From assembly GCA_964017125.1 (NCBI GenBank), contig OZ024915.1, forward strand, positions 23,110,106-23,174,105: DNA of 64,000 nucleotides, written 5' to 3'. The stretch is from Flabesymbios commensalis (taxonomy: Eukaryota; Annelida; Polychaeta; Terebellida; Flabelligeridae). Positions 23,886 to 34,159 of the stretch are shown here, piece after piece. Positions within the stretch are counted from its first letter, which is position 1. Each line of letters opens with the position of its first letter. A program made the translations under genes and the position numbers. A model generated the notes under the pieces. That model ran no database searches. It saw only the letters and a list, made by a program, of their open reading frames with translations, and was not told the DNA's origin.

Positions 23886-24699
23886 GGTGTGACGTAGGAT
23901 ACGTAATAATTAGGTTGCCATGTCAGCAGAAAACAAGGAAGATCCGGTTAGAATACAGCTTCAGCATTTCTTTTACGCTTCCTTGTTTTGTTATGAATGA
24001 CCAAGGAAATTCATCAGAAAATTTCCTTGGAATGACTAAGCATCCTATTCAAGCTACGCTCTGATTGATTTAATATAAAAACCTTTTCATGCCTGATTGT
24101 AGGGCCTAGTCGCAGTCGCTATACAATAATTATGATGTTTTGTTTTTTCTAACCAGATCTATATAGTCAGATTCACATAAATTCATCAACCAGGCTTATT
24201 AAATTTCGCGGATTTCTAAATCAATTCTCACCCAATTGTCATGAAATTTTACACACGCTATTTTCCATTCATTTCGTGACTTCCCTAAAAGTTTTGATAA
24301 GTATTGTAGAAGTTAGACCATTTGACATGTAATACAATTCTGAGACGAAGCTAATGGGTTTATAGAGGGCAACATTTTTATTAGTTACTACATGTCAAAT
24401 AGTCTAACTTCTAAAATATTAATCAAAACATCGCGAAACTTTTAGGGTAGTCACGACATGAATAGAAAATAGTGTGTGAATGAAAATTAGTTGAAAATTA
24501 ACTGAGAAATCCGCGAAAATCATTCACCACGGTTAATGTGAATCCGACTATAGTAATGAAAATAATTTCAGTGGTCTATAAGTAATGATGTAAACCATAA
24601 GCCTAAGTAATGAACAAATATAAAACATAGAAGTTGAAGGTTGACCGACAATAAAATAGCTTTAGTGCCCATATGTGCTTCCCGGACCTACCGTAGTAT

Positions 24700-24810
24700 C
24701 CCAGCAATCACGAGACAGGCTGATACCGATGTTGGCGTAATCTTGCACCACCCTCTGCGACACTGACCCAACATTACACCAATATCCGGTCAATGTCTTG
24801 TTTGTTGGGT
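24700..24810. mobile_element. CAGCAAACAC-family MITE, diverged
   Basis: CCCAGCAATCACGAGACAGG to CAATGTCTTGTTTGTTGGG; the center is decayed. Confidence 0.6.
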
Positions 24811-25288
24811 TATAAGCCATGTTTAATATTTGTTGAATAAACATACACATTTTCATTGCATATTCGGAACACAATTTATTTGAATTCATAAAATGCAGCT
24901 ATTATTGCCTAACTTACTTGTAGGCCTATATTTATGTGGGATTTTCATGCATTTTGTTTTTGGTGGGCTTCTAATCGCGGTAATCATGGTAATATTAGCC
25001 TATTCCAAACTCACTGAATGAAAAATAATAGCAATATATACCACTATCGTAGTATTAGGTCTAAAAGGGGGTAGGCCTACATATAACCAATGGTGATTTA
25101 ATGTTGGCCTATCGTCTGCGATGCTGGTCGCTGTTATATCAACTTTGTTTTAATGCACCGTTTTTGCTAAGATCAGGAAGTAAGGCGAGGGGGATCTGGA
25201 AGCTTGCTACCAGATTTTATTTAATATTTGTGGCTCACGATTGGGGGGGGGGGGGGGGTCAGGATGCACGACCAACTCTATAACTATT

Positions 25289-25393
25289 CCCAGCAAACAC
25301 GAGACGTTGGCCCAATGTTGGCATACTGACCCATCGTCTACGACGCTGGGCCAACAATCAACCAACGTTAGCCCAACGTCCCATGTTTGCTGG
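25289..25393. mobile_element. CAGCAAACAC-family MITE
   Basis: CCCAGCAAACACGAGACGTT to CGTCCCATGTTTGCTGG, with center CCATCGTCTACGACGCTGG. Confidence 0.8.
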
Positions 25394-25486
25394 TCGAATT
25401 GTAGGGATTTGTTTTTATTTAAAACCCACGCACTGAAAGGGTTGAATGCTCAAGTGAAGTATATCACTCTGCAACGTCCAGCTTAA

Positions 25487-25675
25487 CCCTTTCACTGCGG
25501 GGATCAACTGAAATAATAAAAAACATTATAATGGCCGGAGACGGTAGACACATAACATATAGGTATTCAAATGAAGGTGAAAGAGCTAATTAGGACATTT
25601 ATGGTGATTTCATATTGAAAGAACCCTTAGGTATCTTGGTTTATATTATATAACAATATTTTAGCGCTACAAGGC
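25487..25675. mobile_element. piggyBac-type MITE (family A)
   Basis: TTAA at 25483, then CCCTTTCACTGCGGGG. Right end TTAGCGCTACAAGG near TTAA at 25676. Core AAAGAGCTAATTAGGACATT present; the internal palindrome is nearly lost. Confidence 0.7.
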
Positions 25676-26321
25676 TTAAATAATAAAAGCCGAGAGACTT
25701 CTGAGGCATCAAATATTTGTGTAATATAAAGCATTTAGGCCTAATCAAAATTTGCTCGATTGACACCTACAGAAATATATATTCGATCAAAATAAATATG
25801 CTTGCTAAATGTCAGCTGGTCAGGCGGACATGATGTTATATATTTTGTTATAGGCCTAATTGAAAACAAATTTAATATATGAATTATGTACACTGATTGT
25901 AACATCGAAATATTCTCAGTAGTTTTATATTAATTGATATTTCATTTCATGGCAAATACATTTAAATAAATCTATTTTGACTAGTACCAGTACCCCAGAT
26001 AACATTTATTTTCTGCACAATTATTAATTGATATCAAGCGCTGTGTATTGATCAGAATATTGATGCAGCAATATATTGAGCCTGGTTTGATAACAAATGA
26101 CCTGACCTCCAATAACTCAAACTATGATAAGACCACTATATGCATACGTATGTATTGAAAAACACATTTTGTCATTTCTTTTATAAATCGATAATTCTGA
26201 TGTAAATTTTAAACACATTCCAACTTAAGATCACTTACCATGTACAATTTGCCGAGTTGATATACCATCTATAGCCCTATTCAATATATATATATACATA
26301 TGACCCAATTACGTACGTACG

Positions 26322-27163
26322 TAGGGGAGACCGGGGCACCATGGACACCTATTTTTCATTTTGGATTTGCTTCAAATATTTTTGTAGCACATTAACGTAT
26401 TTTCGACCAATAGCTAACACTGGACTAAACTAATGTCTGACTGGAATATAATACATGCATTCATGTTGGATGTTACTTAAAAATCAATTTGTAAAAAATC
26501 GAGCAAATGTCCATGGTGCCCCGAGCTCGGGGGTGGGGTACAATGGACATGTCTACAGGCATGTTGTAGGGATTTTCTGTGTCAATCAACCCATTTTTAA
26601 TAGTGAAATGAAAAATAAAAAAGTAATATTTAATTGCAGAATTCGTCATTTTGGGGGTAGCGATATTAAAATATATATACTTTCTCTGAAGACGGGGCAC
26701 CATGGACATCAATGCCAATAATAGGGCACCATGGACAAGTATGGACACGTCCATGGTGCCCCAAAACATGGCCATTGTACCCCGTCCATGGTGCCCCAGC
26801 ATGACGATTGTTATAAGTGTAGCTTTAACTAGCTAGATAGAATCTTCCATTATCGCCCATGGTTCTTGAAAAAACACAATTTTCACTAGCTACTATGTGC
26901 TTCTTCTTTAAACTTAGTTCCAAGGAGTCATTAATGTATTACCAAAATCCGTGTATCACAAAAATTTACTTTAACCCTTCAAAAACACATATTTCGTCAT
27001 AGCTTACACAAGCCTTGATAAATCACCACCAATTTTTCTGCTGAAATAGAACAGCTTCAAAGCATTCCCTAGAGACTTCTTTTGTTGAAATTGGACAACG
27101 CACTTGGCCAAAAAGACAGATGTTCATGGTGCCCCGATGTCCATAGTGCCACGGTCTCCCCTA
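26322..27163. mobile_element. 842-bp TIR element, TAGGGGAGACCGGGGCACCA ends
   Basis: About 25-base inverted ends begin TAGGGGAGACCGGGGCAC; the right end has two differences. The body repeats the terminal word GGGGCACCATGGAC in both orientations at least seven times (near 26335, 26510, 26695, 26728, 26750, 26785, 27125). This looks like an array of subterminal protein-binding sites. No transposase frame. Related in its first nine bases and in design to the element at 59498. Confidence 0.8.
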
Positions 27164-27282
27164 GTTATTTTAACGCTGCACCTTTCTGTAATTTCTGGCG
27201 ACGGGCCGCTGAAATGCTTACCTAATTGTTCGTCATATATCTCGAGGTATGTCGTGCATGTCCAGGTGAGTGCCTGTACCAG

Positions 27283-27394
27283 CTTAACCAGGAAACGATA
27301 CATTGGCCCAATGCTGGGTTAATGTCGAACCGACATTGGCGGGCCAACATTAACCCAACATTGTGTCAATGTGTCGTGTCGTGTCGCTGGGTAG
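27283..27394. mobile_element. CAGCAAACAC-family MITE, diverged
   Basis: AACCAGGAAACGATACATTG on the left, GTGTCGTGTCGCTGGG on the right, with paired GGTTAATGTCG/CCAACATTAACCC arms. Confidence 0.6.
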
Positions 27395-27409
27395 GCCGAT
27401 AGCGATCTG

Positions 27410-27470
27410 TAAAGCTAATTGACTGTAACTGCTTAATTGTAAAGTAAGCAGATACTGCCTTTTGGCTTTA
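27410..27470. repeat. Hairpin family AAAGCCAAAAGGCAGTATCTG
   Basis: TAAAGCTAATTGACTGTAAC against GCAGATACTGCCTTTTGGCT, with the center TTAATTGTAAAGTAA. Confidence 0.6.
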
Positions 27471-27892
27471 GATTCCCCCATGTGTTTTAGTAGGCCTATA
27501 TATCAACAAGACTGTGTAAATATAACAACATAGTAAGTTATTCGGTATATTATCTGGTGCGTAAATATTTAGAAGATAGATGCTAGCTGTAGTTGTTCAT
27601 TATGAGAATATTTTTTGAATTTATTTTCTAATAAATATACGTAAATAATGAGTGCATATTATATTTAAATAATGCTTATCTAGCAGGTGGGCCTACAACA
27701 TTAATATTATAAAATGATGTAACAGAATTGATAAAACAATCAATTAAGCAACTCGAGCCGAAAAAGTGTGGGGAGAATAAATTATTAAACCGTGTTAGTT
27801 CATTTTTTATTAGACCCTTATACATTGAGGACACCATGACATAGCACATTCCGCAACTATTCAACAGTTCAATGCGGAGAGAAACCAACCAG

Positions 27893-27997
27893 AACACACG
27901 ACACCTTGACCTACTGCTGATTTCATGCTGGCCCAGCGTCGTAGACGGTGAGCCAACATGAGCCCAGCATTGGGTCAACGTGTCGTGTTTACTGGGT
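27893..27997. mobile_element. CAGCAAACAC-family MITE
   Basis: AACACACGACACCTTGACC to GTCAACGTGTCGTGTTTACTGGG, with center GCCCAGCGTCGTAGACGGTG. Confidence 0.7.
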
Positions 27998-28084
27998 ATA
28001 TAATTATATTGGGATCATCAACGTCAAATCATTCCATATGTTTAAGAATGGCCAGATAGATAATATTTATTAACAATCTAAATT

Positions 28085-28806
28085 CAAAATTGACTTATTC
28101 TGTGAAACTAAATAGCCTTGACCGGCAATGTTGTTGCCTAGAAATCTAATACAATCAAGTATGGGGGAGGGGGACTTATATAGCATTGATTTGACTGAGT
28201 AGCCATTCATGCTAGTCTTCTCGGAAATATTACCAGATATTCTCACATAAAACTCACATTACAAATTGATTAATCACAATTAGGCCTAATACTGCTTCTT
28301 ATACGGACGTTCTATATCAAAAAGGACATCATCAATTGCACAATTTCTCAATAGTATTTTTGTAAAGTAGGATGAACCAGTATTGTCAATAGATGATCAT
28401 GCCAATAAGCCTTCACCTTATAAGAATCAGACGAGTATACAAATTAGGCCCCCCCCCCTAATGAATTATAGCACGACACATTCAAGCTATGGTCATCAAA
28501 GAGTGTTTTTATTTTAATATGTTATTTGCATAAGTTTTTTTAAATTCGGTGTTGCGCATTTGTCAGTTAGGTGACAAATATATAGGACTAAATTTGATTT
28601 CGGACATACCCGGTACATGTCCAAAATAGAAAATACAGGAATAACTGATAAATGTGGCTTTCGGCACACTTGCTACGTTGCAGCCCAAAATTAAAAAGAC
28701 TTCCGCAATTCTAGTCCATGAACATGTCCACATCTTATGGCCATATTAAGAAGCCAAAATAAAAATACTGATTTTTTTATGATTTTACCCAGATTGTGTC
28801 GCTTTA
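28085..28806. repeat. Copy of the AAAGCGACACAATC repeat family
   Basis: It ends with the complement of AAAGCGACACAATCTGGG near 28806 and holds the words TTCTAGTCCATGAACATG and AGTATGGGGGAGGGGGACTT. These are shared with the copies at 33222, 43858 and 63560. The left boundary is uncertain. Confidence 0.45.
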
Positions 28807-28846
28807 ACTTACAAAAAAACTGTAATCTGAGAAAAAACTTTTTTTA

Positions 28847-28960
28847 ACCATAGGTATTCAAATGAGGCGAAAAGAGCTAACTAAGACATTCATGATGATT
28901 TCAAATTGAAAAAACCCTTTGTTCTCTATAGCTTTCATAAAAATATTTCGGTGCTTTAAG
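28847..28960. mobile_element. piggyBac-type MITE (family A), truncated
   Basis: Only the right half remains: AGGTATTCAAATGAGGCG, AAGAGCTAACTAAGACATTC and the end TCGGTGCTTTAAG. It abuts a family B element directly. Confidence 0.65.
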
Positions 28961-29197
28961 CCTTGAACCGCCAAATTATTCAATCTGAATTTTCACCCAC
29001 TTGAAGTTGTGTCTCGCTGACGCGATCAACAACTTCAAGTGAGTAAAAATTATTCAGATTTGACAAAATGGAGGTAAACTCTTTTCAAATATTGCTGATT
29101 GATGTCACATTTTATCTTTAACGTGTTCAAAAGGTGATACATAATGTGCTAATAAAAAATGAAAACCCGAATATATGGGGCACCGGCGGTTAAAGGG
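28961..29197. mobile_element. TTAA MITE (family B, CACCCACTTGAAGTTGTG hairpin)
   Basis: Left end CCTTGAACCGCC, right end GGCGGTTAAAGGG followed by TTAA (29198). The hairpin TTTTCACCCACTTGAAGTTG... lies near the left end. This is the fullest copy of the family in the window. Confidence 0.7.
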
Positions 29198-29388
29198 TTA
29201 AGGGTTAAAACTAGCCATACAGACAATGGACAGGGTAATGTCTACTGACCATATTTAAAAAAAGTGTTGGTCACTGCTGGTGGAAGTGTTTTGTAGCACC
29301 GTGAGACATCGTATTAATCCAGATATTTAGAAATTGCACGTGGATTTGTGATTACGCAATAATATACCATTGGTTTCGCAGCTACCCA

Positions 29389-29483
29389 TTGAAACTATGG
29401 AGTCTCTATGTTGGGACAGCGTTGGCGACGGTGGCCAGCACTGAACCACCATAGGGCCAATATGTCTCGTGTTTTTTGGTAAC
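29389..29483. mobile_element. CAGCAAACAC-family MITE, decayed
   Basis: CCATTGAAACTATGG on the left, CTCGTGTTTTTTGGTAAC on the right, with GGACAGCGTTGGCGACGGTGG in part at the center. Confidence 0.5.
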
Positions 29484-29547
29484 TTGTGACATCAATTCCG
29501 GCATCGGTGAAGTGTGTTAAAGCTTGCGGGCCGATTGACGCTTCAGC

Positions 29548-29669
29548 CTACACAATACAAAACACACACAAGTCATTGAACCAAATGTGAGATTATTGTT
29601 GGGTCAGCGTCGTAGACGCTGGACCAACATTGATCTGACATTGGGTCAATGTCTTGTGTTTATTGGGAC
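29548..29669. mobile_element. CAGCAAACAC-family MITE
   Basis: It ends CAATGTCTTGTGTTTATTGGG, with center GTCAGCGTCGTAGACGCTGG. The left end is worn (AAAACACACACAAGTCATTG). Confidence 0.65.
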
Positions 29670-30250
29670 ACGCCACGGTGAAGTAATTAAGACACACTAC
29701 AGGCCTAATCAGCCAAGCATTCCCGATAGACTCATTTGGACAATCAAATAATTAGTCCAGGATAAATACAACAGATTATGCTGTTAGAATGGACCACGCG
29801 TGGATTAATACAGCCCTATTAACAAGCTCTGTCCTCAGCTTAGGAATCCATTATATAATGTTATTTAATACGAGACTCACCAGACACCCGGTAATTCCAC
29901 CTTTATTCACTACACTTGTTGAAACAGAACTCTGCTGCCTGACACATGTTTTAATTGTGGCTTGTATAACATTGCGGCACCCGCATATATAATAAGCCAC
30001 CATGTGCTTAAGCATAGATGTTGCAATGGTGATATGCATAAATATTGCTTTACGTCGATTTCTGCACAATCATGGCAATATTTCGACAGAACTGCAGAAG
30101 GAAGCCCGAATCCGGAACTTTGCGCTACTCTTATTTCGAATGACTTCAAAGGTTTTTTATAGTGCAAAGTACCATATGTAGCACTGTACACTCCACGCCT
30201 TTGAACAGTTTGGAGCATTGTATTTGCACAACCACGATGACAAAATATCC

Positions 30251-30322
30251 GTCCCGACCGGGATTCGAATCTGGTACCTCAAGGTTACAAGCCCCAGTCG
30301 ATACGAATGAGCCATCGGGGCC
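30251..30322 (-). tRNA. Degenerate tRNA-Thr(TGT)-like sequence or SINE head
   Basis: 72 bases. A-box-like GATGGCTCATTCGTATCG, anticodon loop CTTGTAA (TGT) inside ACTGGGG...CCTTGAGG, and a B box GATTCGAATCC in the right places. The acceptor stem pairs at only about five of seven positions and the T stem at three of five. It is therefore a tRNA pseudogene or the head of a SINE rather than a working tRNA. No second copy was seen here. Confidence 0.5.
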
Positions 30323-31388
30323 AGCCTGTTACTATATGGTATCAACGTCCTTAATTTGCCTTAGCGTTTCATGTTAAAAATTATCACCGCTTTAAATAAA
30401 AAATATCTAAAGCCTTACAGCACTATTATGAAACAGTATAAATAACTTACTTTTATCGGTACTTCCTGATGAGACCTATATACTTTAAGATTAGTAAAAT
30501 CAATAACACAGCATACCTGCAAGGCGTTTCATAATTGATTTAGGCTTATTTCATAATTATTTATTCACGATCAAGTATTGAAGTCAACTCCAAATTAATT
30601 AACATCATATTCGCCATGATCACGGTATCAGATGCCACCGTCAATGACTCGTCAATGAATCAAATGTATAATAGGGGCCTACTTGTATCATCATACCTAA
30701 GATCAATTCCGTTTTTAAAACTCGAATTCCTTTTTTAATGGAAGTTCCAAACACTTTTGAACACTTCTAATTTCAAAATTTAAGGTTTTAAATTCTGGAT
30801 AGACCCCAGCAGTTTAAAATCGACAAAGATCGTCACTGATACAATCAAATGTATTACTTTACTTTTCAGATCAATTACATGTACAATATAAAGTTAGCTG
30901 ATCAGCGAACTAATTCTGCCTGGTCTTCATGTATTTCAAATTGCAAACTGATCATTACAATTCTGTCAACAGGCCTGATGAGGAAAATCGTTTACAATTA
31001 AGGTTTGCCTCGTATAAATATTTTGGTTAAACTGGATCGAACATGAACTACTGATAAACGTGATTTAATTTGCTCACAAGGGAAAATGTGCCACTATTCT
31101 TTTCCCAGAAAATGTAGGTCAAATGAGCTGAGTCGTCTCGATTCATTGAGCTAACGCACGAAAAAAACGTAACAATTTTGAAAATTTTCGCGCTACCTTT
31201 CGCGCCCGCCTTCGCGCTGGTATGTTTTGGCAATTGATGTTTTTCGCTCAAGAACAGCTGAATTGAAGCATTTTTCACTTTTGAAAAGACAATTTAAAAG
31301 ATAAAATAATATTTGTTGTCGTGAATGGCGCTCAAGGGTTATTCTTTGAACAGCTCAATTCAATTATTTAAATTAAATTATTTAAATT

Positions 31389-31450
31389 TTCACCCACTTG
31401 AAGTTGTGTCTCGCTACCGCGACCCACAACTCCAAGTGGATGAAAATTAC
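31389..31450. repeat. Family B hairpin
   Basis: TTTTCACCCACTTGAAGTTG, loop GTCTCGCTACCGCGAC, complement with one change. Tail AATCTTCATGTTTAAACAC follows, as at 16300. Confidence 0.7.
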
Positions 31451-31591
31451 TCGTGTTTGTTTAATTTGGGTGAAACATTTACAAATCTTCATGTTTAAAC
31501 ACATATTTCTTTCTCACTAAAAATTAGGCTTAATCGGGTAACAAAACATATAATTATAGTAAAACGACTATAGTCGGGCTTATAGCGTCCT

Positions 31592-31640
31592 AATCCTTAC
31601 AGCGCGGGGACCGTCTGTATACGCCAGAGTCTGACTCACA
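31592..31640. repeat. Fragment of family A MITE end
   Basis: TCCTTACAGCGCGGGGACCG followed by a decayed palindrome (GTCTGTATACGCCAGAGTC). Only the terminal part is present. Confidence 0.5.
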
Positions 31641-31937
31641 ACTGTCCATTGAAGCGCTTGTGTTGTATAGGGCCTACTGTGCTGCTACAAATCAGTGGGA
31701 TTTTGTTTCCACAGCGAAGGCCTGCATAATTATTATCACAAACAGTGATCATCGCTGCTCAAATGCATGGAACAAGAAAACACATTAAAAAAATAACATT
31801 CAATATGCCAAGGCTGAGATGTACGGTAAATGATTATTTAGCATTTATCATTAGTATTAGTATTTCTTTATAATTATCGTCATGTAGATCCAATGCCAGA
31901 AAAATAAATGTGTTGAATGGTTAAGAATGTATATCAC

Positions 31938-32009
31938 CCCCTTGGACTTAGAAGGTGCTAATCTGCCACTTTGCAAAGTGGCAGTATAGCACCTTCTAAC
32001 TCCAAGGGG
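31938..32009. repeat. 72-bp hairpin, CCCCTTGGACTTAGAAGGTG
   Basis: Arms CCCCTTGGA...GAAGGTGCTA and complement meet at CACTTTGCAAAGTG. Only one copy was seen here; probably another short hairpin transposon. Confidence 0.6.
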
Positions 32010-32587
32010 ACGATGTATAGATTAAAACGTCCAGATCACACACAATCAGAAGTTCTCCCCTTGAAGTCATAGCATCCCATACGATAAGAAGGCAGCACGG
32101 AACACGGTCATGCAGAAGATATTTAGCTCTGTAAATGTTGTATTAACCTTCTAGAAGCTATGGTCGGATGTAGCCAATTTAATATAATGTCTAAGCTAGC
32201 TGCTGACATGCCGCTGTTGAGTTGTGTTTCTATTTTTAGCACGGGACAGCCACGTACGTGGTGACAGACGATATCCATGCTGCATTAACAGTATTTTCTT
32301 TCACGTGCAGCTAGATATAGCGTTAGCAATATCAAGCTTCAGCAAAAAGAAAAATAGCACAAAATAATTCAACAATCAAAAAGTGAACCTTTGACATATT
32401 CATTCATGTGATCACGCAATCGCCAAAACCAAATGAATGAAAAAATACTCATACGCAAACAAAACCTGTTATAATAATTTAAAATTCGGGCTTTATTCGA
32501 AATCTGCGAATGTAAATATGCTGAATTTAAGCTTATATTTCTGATGTGAAAAATACATTTGCGATTGGAGGGTGCAGTACTGTCGTG

Positions 32588-32648
32588 TAAAGCCAACATA
32601 CAGTATCTGCTTACTTGACAAGTAAGCAGATACTGCGTTTTGACTTTT
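32588..32648. repeat. Hairpin family AAAGCCAAAAGGCAGTATCTG
   Basis: ACAGTATCTGCTTACTTG/ACAAGTAAGCAGATACTG is a perfect inner palindrome; the outer arms have a few changes. Confidence 0.7.
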
Positions 32649-32679
32649 CAGAGCAGAGTAGCACCCCACGGTAGATGTG

Positions 32680-32808
32680 TGTTTGATGGAGGATTTGTAG
32701 CTTCTCTGTACTGGTGATGCATGTTTGTCTATGGAGGAGCTGTTTCTCGTGCACCTGGGCAATGAACATGATAAACACCCTGTTCAGCAGATCACATTCC
32801 CGACCCAT
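32680..32808 (-). CDS. Possible first exon of an unrecognised gene
   Basis: A 65-codon frame starts at ATG 32808 in a good Kozak context (GACACCATGG): MGRECDLLNRVFIMFIAQVH..., somewhat GC-richer than its surroundings. The frame runs left into the hairpin at 32588, so any real exon would end before about 32650; GTGGGG near 32670 is a poor donor. No family recognised and no further exon found. Confidence 0.2.
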
Positions 32809-33000
32809 GGTGTCACAGGCTAAAATTACCTTTAAACTTTTAAAAACAAACTGTCACTGTTCGATTCACCTCTGACTCTGAGATGAAGCTACTTAAGGTG
32901 AGGTATTTTATAGGCTCACATTAAAATACATAATTATGTCTCATTTAAAAAAAAAAATAGGATTGTTTTAGCTTAACAATAGACCAATCGCGGTTTTAAT

Positions 33001-33200
33001 NNNNNNNNNNNNNNNNNNNNNNNNNNNNNNNNNNNNNNNNNNNNNNNNNNNNNNNNNNNNNNNNNNNNNNNNNNNNNNNNNNNNNNNNNNNNNNNNNNNN
33101 NNNNNNNNNNNNNNNNNNNNNNNNNNNNNNNNNNNNNNNNNNNNNNNNNNNNNNNNNNNNNNNNNNNNNNNNNNNNNNNNNNNNNNNNNNNNNNNNNNNN
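33001..33200. other. Assembly gap (200 N)
   Basis: Exactly 200 N bases. Upstream exons of the IPT receptor could be lost here. Any open frame crossing it is meaningless. Confidence 1.
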
Positions 33201-33221
33201 ACTGGTAAGTGCGCAGCACAA

Positions 33222-33345
33222 AAATTAAAAAAACTTTTGCAGTTCTAGTCTATGGACATGTTTACATCATATGGTCATATTAAGAAGCCAAAATAAAATC
33301 ACCGATTTTTTTATGATTTTAGCGTGGGCCAGTCCCTTTAATAAA
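33222..33345. repeat. Fragment of the AAAGCGACACAATC repeat family
   Basis: It carries TTCTAGTCTATGGACATG, AAGAAGCCAAAATAAAA and ATTTTTTTATGATTTTA, as at 28690-28790. It begins about 20 bases after the N gap, so its left part may be missing from the assembly. Confidence 0.5.
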
Positions 33346-33502
33346 ACACCTAATTTTGTTTCACGAAGAAAAATATATGATTTCACTGTAGCTTATGCAT
33401 CACCTTTTCCAGGTGGTATATATCCACAGTGACATAATACTTCTTTGCCTTACAGTTGTAGTGCTGGCATATTTTGATAAAATCTATATAGACCAATTAT
33501 AT

Positions 33503-33731
33503 AACCCTTTCAGGCCTAAATTTACCATTATCATCTTTATCTGCTACAATTGCTGTCGCAATTCTCGACTTGTAGTGGATAAAGATGACTTGAAGTGAGG
33601 GATAAATTGAAGAAAATTGTCATGTATTGGCAAAATAGTTTCATGGATTTTTTTTCTGAAATGCTTTAGTTGTAGGAAACTTAAACCTGTTTTCAGGGAT
33701 GTAAAATGATGCTTCAATGCATCGTGAAGGC
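33503..33731. mobile_element. TTAA MITE (family D)
   Basis: It begins ACCCTTTCAGGCCTAAATTT and has the hairpin ATTGCTGTCGCAAT plus CGACTTGTAGTGGATAAAGA. It ends CTTCAATGCATCGTGAAGGC at the TTAA that starts a family A copy. Confidence 0.7.
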
Positions 33732-33735
33732 TTAA

Positions 33736-33979
33736 CCCTTACAGCGTGGGGATAGACTTTAGTCGACAGAATCTGACGTCTGTAGACGTCAGCTTCTGAC
33801 GACTAAAGTCGATCCCGGCACTGTAAGAGTAAAAATATTTTTAATAGCTGTAGACCCATAACATAATTGGTATTCAAATGAATCGGAAAGAGCTAACTAA
33901 GACATGTATGATGATTTTAAGGTGAGAAAACCCCTTTGGTTGCGATGTTTTTCTACAAATTAATTCAGCGCTCTAAGGG
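33736..33979. mobile_element. piggyBac-type MITE (family A), best-preserved copy
   Basis: Exact TTAA on both sides (33732-33735 and 33980-33983). Inverted ends CCCTTACAGCG and, from the right, CCCTTAGAGCGCTGAA. Internal palindrome GACTTTAGTCG... and core GTAGACCCATAACATA. It begins at the TTAA that also closes the family D copy to its left. Confidence 0.85.
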
Positions 33980-34159
33980 TTAAGGGGTTGTTCATATTGA
34001 AAACGTCATAAACGGCTTAGTTAAAACTATTTCGGATGTCGAAAGTAGATTTGTTTTGTCAAGAACAACATATACTAATATGACCCTGTGTGCTATCTTT
34101 ACTGGATAGGCATTTTTGCTATGAATAAAAATTAGTAATTATTTTTATTTTGTTTATAG

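Larger units (their letters stand above)
15392..33000. other. Intergenic block, repeats only
   Basis: Between GCLC and the gap no exon could be supported on either strand apart from the doubtful frame at 32680. Contents are the MITEs, hairpins, tandem repeats and the tRNA-like sequence listed separately. Also present are long C or G runs (about 16121, 19829, 23646, 25225), GTTACG-rich sequence at 19850-19960, and unremarkable AT-rich DNA such as 20100-21400. The GCLC promoter must start near 15392; I could not define a TATA box or antioxidant response element. Confidence 0.6.

Noticed and set aside
26455-26802. Frames of 88 and 109 codons on opposite strands
   Set aside because: They lie in the TAGGGGAGA element and reflect its repeated GGGGCACCATGGAC words.
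29789-30377. Several overlapping 60-100 codon frames
   Set aside because: Mutually exclusive frames on both strands around a tRNA-like/SINE sequence; no domain or splice evidence.
32968-33221. Open frames across the N run
   Set aside because: They consist mostly of unknown residues created by the gap.
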